Positions 25,860 through 33,565 of a stretch of 37,077 nucleotides of DNA are shown in pieces. Numbering within the stretch: position 1 is the first letter of the stretch; every line of letters starts with the position of its first letter. The translations under genes were made by a program, and so were the position numbers. Below the pieces are notes generated by a model that was given only the letters and a program-made list of their open reading frames with translations, did not search any database and had not been told where the DNA came from. The stretch is from Acidobacteriaceae bacterium (GTDB taxonomy: Bacteria > Acidobacteriota > Terriglobia > Terriglobales > Acidobacteriaceae), in assembly GCA_025355385.1 (NCBI GenBank), contig JANXZS010000097.1, positions 1-37,077 of the forward strand, written 5' to 3'.

Positions 25860-25928
25860 ATGCATGCTGTTAACGAGCACCTATCCGCAGTGCTTTCGCG
25901 GACTCAGGATATCGCTTATACGGAACGA

Positions 25929-26225
25929 CTACTTCTTTGGTGGAGCGATGACGTCCTTGGCGGCTTTGGCCACGCGGAACTTGACGACTGTCTTCGCCTT
26001 AATCTTGATGGTTTCGCCGGTCTGCGGGTTGCGGCCCAGGCGAGCCTTGCGCTCCGCCTTCACCAACCGGCCGAGTCCGGGGATTACAAATACGCCGTTC
26101 TTTTTGGTTTCCTTCACTGCGGTTTCTGCCAGCAGATCGAGAAAAGCCGCTGTTTGCTTGTTCGTGAGTACGAGCTTCTCGGCCAAATGCCGGACTAGTG
26201 CTGTCTTGGTCATACCTGCTGCCAT
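25929..26225 (-). CDS. HU/IHF-family DNA-binding protein
   Basis: This 98-aa nucleoid protein binds and bends DNA as a dimer. It starts MAAGMTKTALVRHLAEKL (family MTKxELIxxIA), continues with a central VFVIPGLGRLVKAERKARLGRNPQTGETIKI containing the GRNPxTGExIxI signature of the DNA-binding arms, and ends TVVKFRVAKAAKDVIAPPKK. The frame is open up to 26471, but a perfect AGGAGG precedes the ATG at 26225, so the longer version is rejected. The loop IPGLGRL differs from the usual LxGFGxF in keeping Leu-Gly and Leu in place of the Phe residues, a variant common among Acidobacteria-type HU proteins as far as I recall. It is monocistronic, with its own terminator. Confidence 0.93.
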   Translation of the reverse strand: MAAGMTKTALVRHLAEKLVLTNKQTAAFLDLLAETAVKETKKNGVFVIPGLGRLVKAERKARLGRNPQTGETIKIKAKTVVKFRVAKAAKDVIAPPKK

Positions 26226-26530
26226 GTAATCCTCCTGATGATGCGTATCATTCGCCACGCCAGAGTGCGACTGTGCGCTTCGAAATTTTCTCTGGTGCAG
26301 CGTACTGCTGGATTTCCGGGCTCTGGACCAGCATGGAGAGTTTTTTGCGTTTGTTCGGGCCGTGGTCCGATGTGCGCGAAACCCTGTATTCATGCGGGTT
26401 AAAAGAACCCCACCGCCGTTTACGATGCGACTTGCAGAAATCTTTGTCAACGACAAAACGCCTATTTCCACAGGTTTTTTAGGGTTTTGTACCGTTTTTA
26501 ACCACTTTTCCTAGAACTTTGGCATATTTG
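26226..26530 (-). promoter_or_regulatory. 305-nt upstream region of the HU gene
   Basis: No gene is seen here. The leftward strand holds AGGAGG next to the HU start and, further up, a TTGACA hexamer that is half of the dyad TTTGTC-GTT-GACAAA (26443-26457). No good -10 at 17 nt from that TTGACA is visible, so the promoter assignment is weak. The DUF2461 stop is at the right edge, and no terminator-like hairpin with a T run follows it. Confidence 0.35.
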
Positions 26531-27388
26531 CTATCCAAACATGCGCCCGTTCATGGGAAACAGCACTCTCTTCCTGCGCTCGGGACCGCTTAGCAGAGGC
26601 GTGTTCAGCGTCTCCACCAGAGGAGATGCGAGGCGAAAGCGCGTCACGATTTCCCGCACAAGGTTGCGCTCCAACGCGGCGGTTGCGGGCAGCGTAGCAG
26701 CCAGACCCCATTGGCGGCAGAGAATCAGGTCCAATGCTGGGTGGTCTTTAGCAAATCCCTTGGGTGGGCGGGTCAGGGGCAGACCTTCAAACGAGTTCAT
26801 CAGGCGCCGCAGTTTTTTGTCGTGCAGTGCCCGGCGCACCTCCTCATGGTGGTCGAGGAGGAAGCCGCGGATTGCGAGGAGCTGCTCGCGCTCGGGCATG
26901 TAGACGCCCGCGGCGATGACTACTTCCTTCGCGGAGACGTGAAGGTAGAAGCCGCCGCCGGAGGTCTTCTCCAGTCCGGCGCGCGACCACCAGGCAGCGA
27001 TATGGCGTTTGTAGGGGCTCTTGTCACTAGAGAAGCGCGTATCGCGGTAGATGCGCATCATGCATTTTTGCGGCGGACGCATATGCGCGGGGGCGAAATC
27101 TATCATCGCGGCCGTTACCTGCGCGATGATTTCGAGCATCGGGTACTTCAGCTCGCGCTCGAACTCCCCCTTTCGCGGGTCAAACCATTCCCGCCGGTTG
27201 TTGCGTTCCAACCCACGGAGGAACTTCAACGCGGCTGGGGAGAAGTAGGCTCGCGACTCAGTGGACGTGCTTTCTTTGCCGGATTTGCCAGTTGACGGGT
27301 GTCTTGCCGGGGTTTGGGACCGGGCAGGCGTGGCGTTCGGCGTATGCGCCTCTTTATGCAGCGATGTAGTTCCGGATCTCGTTGGCAT
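26531..27388 (-). CDS. DUF2461 (TIGR02453-type) protein
   Basis: This 285-aa protein matches the DUF2461 pattern. AYFSPAALKFLRGLERNNRREWFDPRKGEFE begins the domain at about residue 46. MRIYRDTRFSSDKSPYKRHIAAWW follows, and then GGGFYLHVSAKEVVIAAGVYMPERE, the FEGLPLTRPPKGFAKDHPALDLI segment and a closing helical part. The first 45 residues are Thr/Ser/Pro-rich and look disordered. The molecular function of the family is not known to me. The frame extends up to 27523, but AGGT precedes the ATG at 27388 and the extra part is low-quality sequence, so the shorter start is used. It is divergent from the exported protein gene at 27556. Confidence 0.88.
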   Translation of the reverse strand: MPTRSGTTSLHKEAHTPNATPARSQTPARHPSTGKSGKESTSTESRAYFSPAALKFLRGLERNNRREWFDPRKGEFERELKYPMLEIIAQVTAAMIDFAPAHMRPPQKCMMRIYRDTRFSSDKSPYKRHIAAWWSRAGLEKTSGGGFYLHVSAKEVVIAAGVYMPEREQLLAIRGFLLDHHEEVRRALHDKKLRRLMNSFEGLPLTRPPKGFAKDHPALDLILCRQWGLAATLPATAALERNLVREIVTRFRLASPLVETLNTPLLSGPERRKRVLFPMNGRMFG

Positions 27389-27555
27389 TATCAGACCTGA
27401 TTCTAAAACCCTTTGGACGCAATACTGCCGTGAAGATGCCCTGCTCGCCGGTGGGTTTGATGACACGGAAGCACATTTCCTATGACGTAGCACGATCAAG
27501 CTTCTGCAACCTTCGTGCAGCATCGCAAGATCACGGTTTGCCTCACAATACCGAT

Positions 27556-28077
27556 ATGCCAGGTTTCTTCGCCACCAACGCCGGTCGAATCCTACTCGGA
27601 CTGCTCGCGTTCGCGCTGGCGCTGGGCACCAAAACCAGCGCGGGAATCGAGCAGATCACGTCGGCGCAGGCACGCAGCGTGGCCCTGCTGGTGGCCCGGC
27701 ACGACGCGATCAACGTGGACGACGCCGACACAGTCGTGGACTCGATGGATGGAAACGGACCCTTCGTCGCCGGCTACTTCAGTTTTATTTTCATCGCGGT
27801 GGATCCCCATCAGCCCGGGAAGGACCGCACGCTTGCGATGTACGCGGTGAGCCCGCGCACCGGCGATACCTGGGAATTGAATCTCTGCAAGCACTATGAG
27901 TTCCCTGAGTTGTTGCGCGTGCAGCGATCGATTCGTCGCAAAACCGGTGCGCATCCCGGGGATGAGGCCGCCGCGCCAGGAGCCGTAGGTTGCGCAAAAA
28001 CGCTGGAGCCTGCCAGTGATCAGGGCCATTCCCTGCTGGTGCATCCCAAATGGACTAATCCCATTCCCTCCAGTTAG
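27556..28077 (+). CDS. Hypothetical exported protein
   Basis: This 173-aa protein has a likely signal peptide (residues 1-32, NAGRILLGLLAFALALGTKTSAG), followed by a soluble domain I do not recognise (ITSAQARSVALLVARHDAINVDDADTVVDSM ... GPFVAGYFSFIFIAVDP ... TLAMYAVSPRTGDTWELNLCKHYEF). Two Cys, in NLCKHY and VGCAKT, could form a disulfide. The longer frame from 27382 overlaps the divergent gene and is rejected. Its TAG stop overlaps the convergent ruvA TAA stop by 4 nt. No function is proposed; periplasmic location is an inference. Confidence 0.7.
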   Translation: MPGFFATNAGRILLGLLAFALALGTKTSAGIEQITSAQARSVALLVARHDAINVDDADTVVDSMDGNGPFVAGYFSFIFIAVDPHQPGKDRTLAMYAVSPRTGDTWELNLCKHYEFPELLRVQRSIRRKTGAHPGDEAAAPGAVGCAKTLEPASDQGHSLLVHPKWTNPIPSS

Positions 28078-28661
28078 CGAATGACCAGCATGGCAGCACG
28101 GAAAAGCTCGTCAAAATCCTTTGCGGCAGCCGGATTTCTGGCCACGACGCTCTCGATTGCCTTCTGCGCGGCGGCCCGCTGGTAGCCAAGGTTGGTCAAC
28201 GCGGAGAGAACGTCCTCTGCCGCGGGGCCACCGACTGCGGGGACGGGTGCGGATGCCATGTCCTCAAGCTTGTCTTTGAGTTCGACAACTAACCTTTCTG
28301 CAAGCTTTTTCCCCACGCCTGGGATACGCGTCAACATGGCGTGATCCTGCGCGCGGATGGCAGCAATGGTGCGCTCGGGGTTGAGTCCGCTGAGGATGGT
28401 CACGGCCAGTTTGGGACCAACTCCGTTAACCTTGATGAGGCGCTCAAAGAGGCGCTTTTCGTTGCGCTCAAGGAAGCCATAGAGGGCGAGCACTCCCTCG
28501 GCCACCTGGGTATAGATGAAGAGCGAAACATCTTTACCCTCCGCAGGCAGAGCGGTAAAGGTGGGCACGCTGATGACGACGTCGTAGCCGACGCCTCCCG
28601 CTTCCACAATGGCCTGGCCGGGCTGCTTTGAAAAGAGCTTACCGTTTAGATGTGCGATCAT
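28074..28661 (-). CDS. ruvA: Holliday junction DNA helicase subunit RuvA
   Basis: This 195-aa protein binds four-way DNA junctions as a tetramer and recruits RuvB for branch migration. The OB-fold N-terminus reads MIAHLNGKLF ... VEAGGVGYDVVIS, followed by ALYGFLERNEKRLFERLIKVNGVGPKLAVTILSGL. Two helix-hairpin-helix motifs are VNGVGPKLA (about 78-86) and IPGVGKKLAERLV (about 113-125). The C-terminal RuvB-binding domain has DVLSALTNLGYQRAAAQKAIE. The frame extends to 28736 into the repeat region, but the conserved protein starts at the ATG at 28661. ruvB and ruvC are not adjacent. Confidence 0.96.
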   Translation of the reverse strand: MIAHLNGKLFSKQPGQAIVEAGGVGYDVVISVPTFTALPAEGKDVSLFIYTQVAEGVLALYGFLERNEKRLFERLIKVNGVGPKLAVTILSGLNPERTIAAIRAQDHAMLTRIPGVGKKLAERLVVELKDKLEDMASAPVPAVGGPAAEDVLSALTNLGYQRAAAQKAIESVVARNPAAAKDFDELFRAAMLVIR

Positions 28662-28711
28662 TGCGGCGATTGTATCGCGCGTAGCAATGGAAGGTGGAAG
28701 GGTGCCGAGGT

Positions 28712-28849
28712 GATTGCATTTCAGAGAAAAACCCACGTCTCAAAATCGAGACATGGGGCACCCATTTCGCCCCGAACGGCGAGGTCGGGATTGCATCCTG
28801 AGAGAGAAACACACGTCTCAAAATCGGGACATAGGACACCCATTTCGCC
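28712..28849. repeat. Tandem pair of 60-bp palindromic repeats
   Basis: Unit 1 (28712-28771) and unit 2 (28789-28849) are direct repeats with a 77-nt period and about 50 of 61 bases alike. Both begin GATTGCAT and end CACCCATTTCGCC. Each has a central dyad: CCCACGTCTC-AAAATC-GAGACATGGG in unit 1, weaker in unit 2. Together they fill most of the 205-nt gap between ruvA and the next gene. It looks like a REP-like family; two units without unique spacers are not a CRISPR array. Confidence 0.75.
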
Positions 28850-28866
28850 ACAGGAGCCGAGTCAAT

Positions 28867-29625
28867 CTAGCCTCGACGGCGGTAGAGAATCTGGAAGTCA
28901 TAGCCGGGGTTAGGCGGGAAGAGCCCGGCCACATGGCGAAGCCTCTCTGCCAGGGCGGGAGCGGCCAACAGCGGATACTCCCGTTCCCGTAGGTCGGAAT
29001 AATCGAAGTCCAGCGTAAGCGCGAGCAGGTATACAGCGATTGCGTCGGAGAAGGCCGCCTCCAGGAAGCTGTTGCGGGCCTTTTCGTCCACCGGGCTTTC
29101 AGAGCCGTCTGTGCGACGCCGATCCAGTGCGCGGCGGCGATTCTCGTAAGCATCCTGGCTGGTCTCGCCGCGGACATCTGCCTCGGCTTGCGACCAGATC
29201 AGGTCGGCGAAGCTCTTGGGCACGCCGGCCGCCTCAACAAACTGGTGTCCCGCGTTGATGAAGAACTCAAATGCCAACGCGAAGCGATCCTGCATGAGCC
29301 GCGTCGAGATAAAGACGCAATCCGCGTTCCCGAACTTGATGTTGCGATGGCAGATGGCACGGTCGCCCAGGTCAACTGTGTAGCTGGGTGCGACCATTGG
29401 CTCCTCAGTCTCTCCCAGCGTGAGCGGAACGAAGTAGTAGGCATGGTTTGATAGAGCCGCGGCCATGGACAGGGGGACCGCCTGAAGAATCTGCTCCAAA
29501 TCTGCGGTCACCAGGTTGGTTTCGCCATAAGTGGCATAGCAGATGCCGTTGGTAGCCTGCTGGACTGCGGTCTCCTGCGCCACCTTAGCGGCAGGGAGCA
29601 ACTCGATCTGGGCGGCTTCAGCCAT
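28867..29625 (-). CDS. Conserved-looking hypothetical protein
   Basis: This 252-aa soluble, acidic protein matches no family I recognise. Notable segments are AVQQATNGICYATYGETNLVTADLEQIL, a central NIKFGNADCVFISTRLMQDRFALAFEFFINAGHQFVEAAG, an Arg-rich loop (ENRRRALDRRRTDG) and a C-terminal helical region ending in PNPGYDFQILYRRRG. There are no membrane segments and no signal peptide. The frame extends up to 29871, but that part is antisense to the divergent gene, so the ATG at 29625 is preferred even though it has no clear ribosome-binding site. It is upstream of ruvA on the same strand, separated by the repeat pair. Confidence 0.7.
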   Translation of the reverse strand: MAEAAQIELLPAAKVAQETAVQQATNGICYATYGETNLVTADLEQILQAVPLSMAAALSNHAYYFVPLTLGETEEPMVAPSYTVDLGDRAICHRNIKFGNADCVFISTRLMQDRFALAFEFFINAGHQFVEAAGVPKSFADLIWSQAEADVRGETSQDAYENRRRALDRRRTDGSESPVDEKARNSFLEAAFSDAIAVYLLALTLDFDYSDLREREYPLLAAPALAERLRHVAGLFPPNPGYDFQILYRRRG

Positions 29626-29677
29626 AACGCTGTATTCTAACTGAGGGATGGGCTCGCCGCTCGAGCAAAGGAAATCA

Positions 29678-30019
29678 ATGATGACCTCAAACCGGTCCGG
29701 TGAAGAATCTGCTGTCAGCCCGGCACCCAACAGCGCGTCCCGCCCCAGTCGAGAGGGGAAAGTGTTTGGCTTGAAGCTGGGAAAGTTCGGCTTGTTCGCC
29801 AGCCTGCTAATGGCGTTCTCCTCTGGATTTTTAGCGTTCTTTCTGACGGCCTTTTTTGCCATTTTCGGCATTCTTTTCTACAACTCAGTCGGCCACCACT
29901 CAGTGGACTTTTCTATTGCGTACAAGCTGATTGCCTTGCCGGCTGGCGTGATCGTGCTGGTCGTGGGCCTGTTGGTCCTCGGATTTCTTTGGATTCGGCG
30001 GAAGCTCGCAGGAAATTAG
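29678..30019 (+). CDS. Hypothetical membrane protein next to Kdo hydroxylase
   Basis: This 113-aa protein has a polar Ser/Arg-rich N-terminus and two strong hydrophobic segments: about residues 38-68 (FGLFASLLMAFSSGFLAFFL onward) and 86-106 (LPAGVIVLVVGLLVLGFLWI). Between them is a short His-containing loop (NSVGHHSVDF). AAGGA lies 5 nt before the ATG at 29678 and 8 nt before the adjacent ATG at 29681; either could be the start. The stop is 2 nt before the GTG of the Kdo hydroxylase gene, so the two are co-transcribed. I do not recognise the family; a role in envelope lipid metabolism is only a guess from the neighbour. Confidence 0.7.
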   Translation: MMTSNRSGEESAVSPAPNSASRPSREGKVFGLKLGKFGLFASLLMAFSSGFLAFFLTAFFAIFGILFYNSVGHHSVDFSIAYKLIALPAGVIVLVVGLLVLGFLWIRRKLAGN

Positions 30020-30021
30020 CC

Positions 30022-30957
30022 GTGGCCATCGTATCGATCCCGCCGGACGCGTTACGCGACGAGATCACTCGCGACAGCAGGTCCGCAGAACAGCATCGGG
30101 AGTGGTGTCTGCGCCTCGAAGCGGGCGATATCCTCTACTTCCCTGAGAGCCCCTTGAAGATTCCCGCCGAGGATGTGGCGTTCCTGCTCGGCCAGCACCA
30201 GACCACGAGCGTATTTCACAAAAACATCGCCTACCGGCCGGAAAAAGATCTGTTGACAGGGTTCGACGCCGGGAGCGTGCCGCCGCACGCCGTCAAGCGG
30301 CTCCACTCCATCATGCGCGCCTACTCCAACGCCGCGACGGAGGTCCTGCGCGACATTCTTGCGCCGTACCAGGCACGGTGGGAGCTGGACTACGCCAGTT
30401 TTCGCCCGGTGGAGGAGCAGGGCCGCGACCAAACGCTGCACCGTCGCAATGACCTGCTGCATACCGACGCATTCCCGACGCGGCCGACGCATGGCGCGCG
30501 TATTCTTCGCTTGTTCAATAACATTCATCCCACCCGCACGCGCGACTGGATTACCAGCGATCCCTTCGGGACGATCGTCGGCAGTATTACCCCGCAGCAG
30601 ATTCCGCTTCCCCACTCTAAGAAAATCTGTGCTCGAACCCTGTGTTCGCTGGGGCAGGCCCTGGGGTTGAGCCGCGCCCTGCCGTCAATCAAGCGCTCAC
30701 CCTACGACGAATTCATGCTGCGCTTCCACAACTTCTTGAAGGAGAACTCGATTTATCAGGCGAGCTGTTCGAAGATTCACACGCAATTTCTGCCGGGCTC
30801 GAGTTGGATGCTCTACTCGGATACAGTTCCCCACGCTGTGCTGGCTGGCCAGTTCGCCCTGGAGCAGACGTTCCTAGTATCCCCGGAAGCTCAGTTAGAT
30901 CCGTCCAGTTCGCCGGTCGCGATTCTTGAGCGAATGACAGGGACCCGGCTCCGCTAG
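30022..30957 (+). CDS. Kdo hydroxylase family protein (KdoO-like)
   Basis: This 311-aa protein resembles the Kdo 3-hydroxylase (KdoO) of Burkholderia and Yersinia, an iron/2-oxoglutarate-dependent enzyme that converts Kdo of the LPS inner core to Ko. The likely iron ligands are His147 and Asp149 (LLHTDAFPTRPTHGARILRLFNNIHP) and His271 (DTVPHAVLAGQFALEQTFLV). The ending LDPSSSPVAILERMTG is also characteristic of the family as I recall it. The start is a GTG at 30022 with AGGAA 7 nt upstream; an earlier TTG at 29989 lies inside the preceding gene. The TAG stop is the first three bases of TAGAGCAGAT, which is also the end of the element copy at 33683. Confidence 0.82.
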   Translation: MAIVSIPPDALRDEITRDSRSAEQHREWCLRLEAGDILYFPESPLKIPAEDVAFLLGQHQTTSVFHKNIAYRPEKDLLTGFDAGSVPPHAVKRLHSIMRAYSNAATEVLRDILAPYQARWELDYASFRPVEEQGRDQTLHRRNDLLHTDAFPTRPTHGARILRLFNNIHPTRTRDWITSDPFGTIVGSITPQQIPLPHSKKICARTLCSLGQALGLSRALPSIKRSPYDEFMLRFHNFLKENSIYQASCSKIHTQFLPGSSWMLYSDTVPHAVLAGQFALEQTFLVSPEAQLDPSSSPVAILERMTGTRLR

Positions 30958-31086
30958 AGCAGATTTAATTCAGCTATAGCCGAAGTGCCAGAGTCCGGCA
31001 GGGCTGTCCGTTTAGAAACGAGCACTTCGCTACAGTCTCGTGCGGCAGATCGCGCTGTAGCCACTCATTCAACAGGGAGTGCACCG
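30958..31086. other. Spacer after the Kdo hydroxylase gene
   Basis: It starts with the solo repeat end that includes the preceding stop codon. An 8-bp inverted pair, CGAAGTGC and GCACTTCG, flanks about 35 nt. No gene is seen. The stretch 31359-31448 between the remnant and thrS also shows no gene. Confidence 0.35.
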
Positions 31087-31358
31087 ATGAAAACCACTGA
31101 GCAGCCCGCCCTAACTATTGAAGGCATCTCCGCCAGGACCACAAACACGGCTGAGATGCAGGCAATGGAGAGATCCCACTACTGTGGGCGCGTTGGATAC
31201 AGGAGGACCTTGCCGCGAAGCTCCCCCATCGGACCGATAAAAATCTGCTGGCGGTTTATACCGACTATGAGAGCGATCAACACGGAGCCTATACCTACCT
31301 GGTGGGAGCACTGATAAATGCGGCAGCGTGTCCCCGCTCCCCAAAAACCTCTTTATGA
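31087..31358 (+). pseudogene. GyrI-like/AraC effector-binding domain remnant (frameshifted, truncated)
   Basis: A good start (GGGAG 7 nt before the ATG) opens MKTTEQPALTIEGISARTTNTAEM, the N-terminus of small GyrI-like effector-binding proteins. The same frame then turns into unrelated sequence. One frame over, directly after this point, continues NGEIPLLWARWIQEDLAAKL, then PHRTDKNLLAVYTDYESDQHGAYTYLVGALI. This is the family's next block (NGxIPxLWxRF ... HRxDxxxxAVYTxYESDxxGxYTxxxG). A one-base loss near 31164-31168 would explain it. After VGALI the sequence goes to a stop within 13 codons, so the last roughly 70 residues of the family are missing as well. It is therefore a decayed gene; a sequencing error could explain the frameshift but not the lost C-terminus. 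Confidence 0.75.
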
Positions 31359-31448
31359 ATTCAGCAAATTTCGTCAAAGCGCGAACGCATCTCGACGTAG
31401 CGGTCGCAAGCCAATATTCTGGAAGGAATAACCAACACGGCACAAACT

Positions 31449-33500
31449 ATGAGTTCATTCGAAAATTCGATCCAGAGTACGATTCAGGTTCAACTTCCCG
31501 ACGGAACAGTGAAGAACTTCCCCATCGGGGCGACGGCTTTCGACGTTGCCAACAGCATCTCCCCCCGCCTCGCTGCTGCATCCGTAGTCGCCCGCGTCAA
31601 GCCGCTACAGGCCGCGACCTCAGACGAGGCGACCGAGCAATCGGCCACAGAAGAATCCATGTATTCGACGAACGATCCCAATCGAGAAAGGCTGGTGGAT
31701 TTGAGCGCGCCGCTCAACGTTGACGTGCAGCTCCAGCTCCTTACGGAGAAGGATCCTGAATCACTGCAGGTGGTGCGTCACTCCGCGGCACATGTGCTGG
31801 CTACGGCTGTGCTTGAGCTCTATCCCGAGGCAAAACTAGGCCACGGTCCGGCCACCGAAGCCGGATTCTTCTACGACTTTTACCGCCCCACACCTTTCAC
31901 GCCGGAAGACTTAAAGGCGATCGAAATGAAGATGGCCGAGATCGTTGCGCGGGACGAAAAGTTTGTATCTGAGCAAGAGCCGCGGGAAAAAGGCCTCGAA
32001 GAATTCAAGGCCGATAACGACTTCATGAAAGTGCACTTTGTGGAGAAATTTACCAAGCCCGGGGACGAAATTTCGCTGTATCGCAACGGCAGCTTCGTTG
32101 ACTTCTGCCGCGGGCCGCACGTGCCTTCCACCGGCCGTGTGAAGGCATTCAAAGTGTTGAGCCTGGCCGGGGCCTACTGGCTGGGAGATGAGAAGAATCC
32201 GCAATTGCAGCGCATCTACGGTACGGCCTTCTTTTCGCAGAAGGAGATGGACGCGCACTTCGCGCGACTAGAAGAGGCGGCCAAGCGCGACCACCGCGTG
32301 ATCGGCAAACAGATGGATCTCTTCTCCATCCAAGATCTGGCCGGCCCGGGCCTCATTTTCTGGCACCCTAAAGGAGCGATGATACGCAAGATCATGGAGG
32401 AGTGGATGCGCGAGGAGTGCATCCGGCGGGGCTATTCGCTCGTTTATACCCCCCATGTTGCGCGCGTGAACCTGTGGCAGACCAGCGGTCATGAAGGTTT
32501 CTACGCGGACAACATGTTCACTCCCATGAAATTGGACGATGCAGATTACCGCATGAAGCCGATGAACTGCCCCTTCCACATACTCATCTACAAGAATTCA
32601 CCGAAGAGCTATCGCGACCTGCCGGTGCGTTATGCGGAGCTGGGCAATGTATATCGCTACGAGCGTTCCGGCACCATGCACGGATTGTTGCGAGTACGCG
32701 GCTTCACGCAGGACGACGCACACATTTTCTGTACTCCCGAACAGATTGAAGACGAGGTGGTAGCCTGCATCGACTTTGCGCAGGCTGTGCTCGAAACCTT
32801 TGGCTTCAACGAATTTAAAGTTGAGCTGTCTACCTGGGACCCGAAGGCTCGCGCACACTACGCCGGCACCGATGAGAAGTGGGATCTCGCCACTCACTCG
32901 CTCGAAAACGCGCTCCAGCGCAAGCAGATTCCTTATAAGACGATTCCTGGCGAAGCTGCTTTCTATGGCCCCAAGATCGACGTCAAGCTTGTCGACGTGT
33001 TGGGCCGTCTGTGGCAGCTATCGACGGTGCAGTTCGACTTCACTCTACCCGCGCGCTTTGAAATGGAGTATGCGGGTGAGGACGGCGAACGCCACCAGCC
33101 GGTGATGGTCCACCGCGCACTCTTTGGCTCGGTGGAGCGATTCTTTGGCGTTCTCATCGAGCATTACGCGGGTGCATTTCCGCTTTGGCTGGCGCCGGTG
33201 CAGGTTGGACTGGTGCCCATCAGCGAACGTCATCTTGCCTACGCGGAAAAGATACAGCAGCAGTTACAGAAGGCCGGTATCCGCGTGGAACTGGACGGGC
33301 GCAACGAAAAAATGAACGCAAAGATTCGCGATCTTACGATGCAGAAGATGCCATATGTGCTGGTGATGGGCGACAAGGAAGCAGAGGCAGAAGCAGTCAG
33401 CGTTAGAACCCGTGGCAAAGGCGATGGAGGATCGATGCCTTTTGCGGATTTTCTCAGACACATCGAAGGCCTTATCGCGAGCAAGTCCATGGAGCTGTAG
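31449..33500 (+). CDS. thrS: Threonine-tRNA ligase
   Basis: This 683-aa class II synthetase charges tRNA-Thr. Domains: TGS at about residues 11-100, the zinc-type editing domain with HSAAH (His111, His115) and FVDFCRGPHVPSTG, and the catalytic core with MKPMNCPFHILIYKN (zinc Cys), YRYERSGTMHGLLRVRGFTQDDAHIFC and EAAFYGPKIDVK. The C-terminal anticodon domain has PVQVGLVPISERH, VELDGRNEKMNAKIRDLTMQKMPY and RTRGKGD. The TGS domain carries an extra acidic, Thr/Ser/Glu-rich stretch of about 28 residues (about 52-80) between AAASVVARV and RLVDLSAPL, which makes the protein longer than the usual 640 aa. No clear ribosome-binding site precedes the ATG. Confidence 0.96.
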   Translation: MSSFENSIQSTIQVQLPDGTVKNFPIGATAFDVANSISPRLAAASVVARVKPLQAATSDEATEQSATEESMYSTNDPNRERLVDLSAPLNVDVQLQLLTEKDPESLQVVRHSAAHVLATAVLELYPEAKLGHGPATEAGFFYDFYRPTPFTPEDLKAIEMKMAEIVARDEKFVSEQEPREKGLEEFKADNDFMKVHFVEKFTKPGDEISLYRNGSFVDFCRGPHVPSTGRVKAFKVLSLAGAYWLGDEKNPQLQRIYGTAFFSQKEMDAHFARLEEAAKRDHRVIGKQMDLFSIQDLAGPGLIFWHPKGAMIRKIMEEWMREECIRRGYSLVYTPHVARVNLWQTSGHEGFYADNMFTPMKLDDADYRMKPMNCPFHILIYKNSPKSYRDLPVRYAELGNVYRYERSGTMHGLLRVRGFTQDDAHIFCTPEQIEDEVVACIDFAQAVLETFGFNEFKVELSTWDPKARAHYAGTDEKWDLATHSLENALQRKQIPYKTIPGEAAFYGPKIDVKLVDVLGRLWQLSTVQFDFTLPARFEMEYAGEDGERHQPVMVHRALFGSVERFFGVLIEHYAGAFPLWLAPVQVGLVPISERHLAYAEKIQQQLQKAGIRVELDGRNEKMNAKIRDLTMQKMPYVLVMGDKEAEAEAVSVRTRGKGDGGSMPFADFLRHIEGLIASKSMEL

Positions 33501-33565
33501 GCCGACCGAGAAGAGGCTTCGCGGCTAGCGCCTTCGTGTGGCATTGCTACTCCGCACCGCCGGAC

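Noticed and set aside
25655-25873. 72-aa rightward frame through repeat copy A (and the 66-aa leftward frame 33589-33789 through copy B)
   Set aside because: Both peptides (VSSVSDVxIFLMKM) come from the non-coding inverted-repeat element; they have no upstream signals and reflect the repeat, not genes.
28712-28849. CRISPR array
   Set aside because: Only two units, imperfect copies of 60 bp with a 17-nt gap, and no cas gene nearby.
28639-28851. 70-aa leftward frame with repeated WVxxVxILRR segments
   Set aside because: The peptide repetition is caused by the tandem DNA repeat; the only real coding part is the start of ruvA in another portion.
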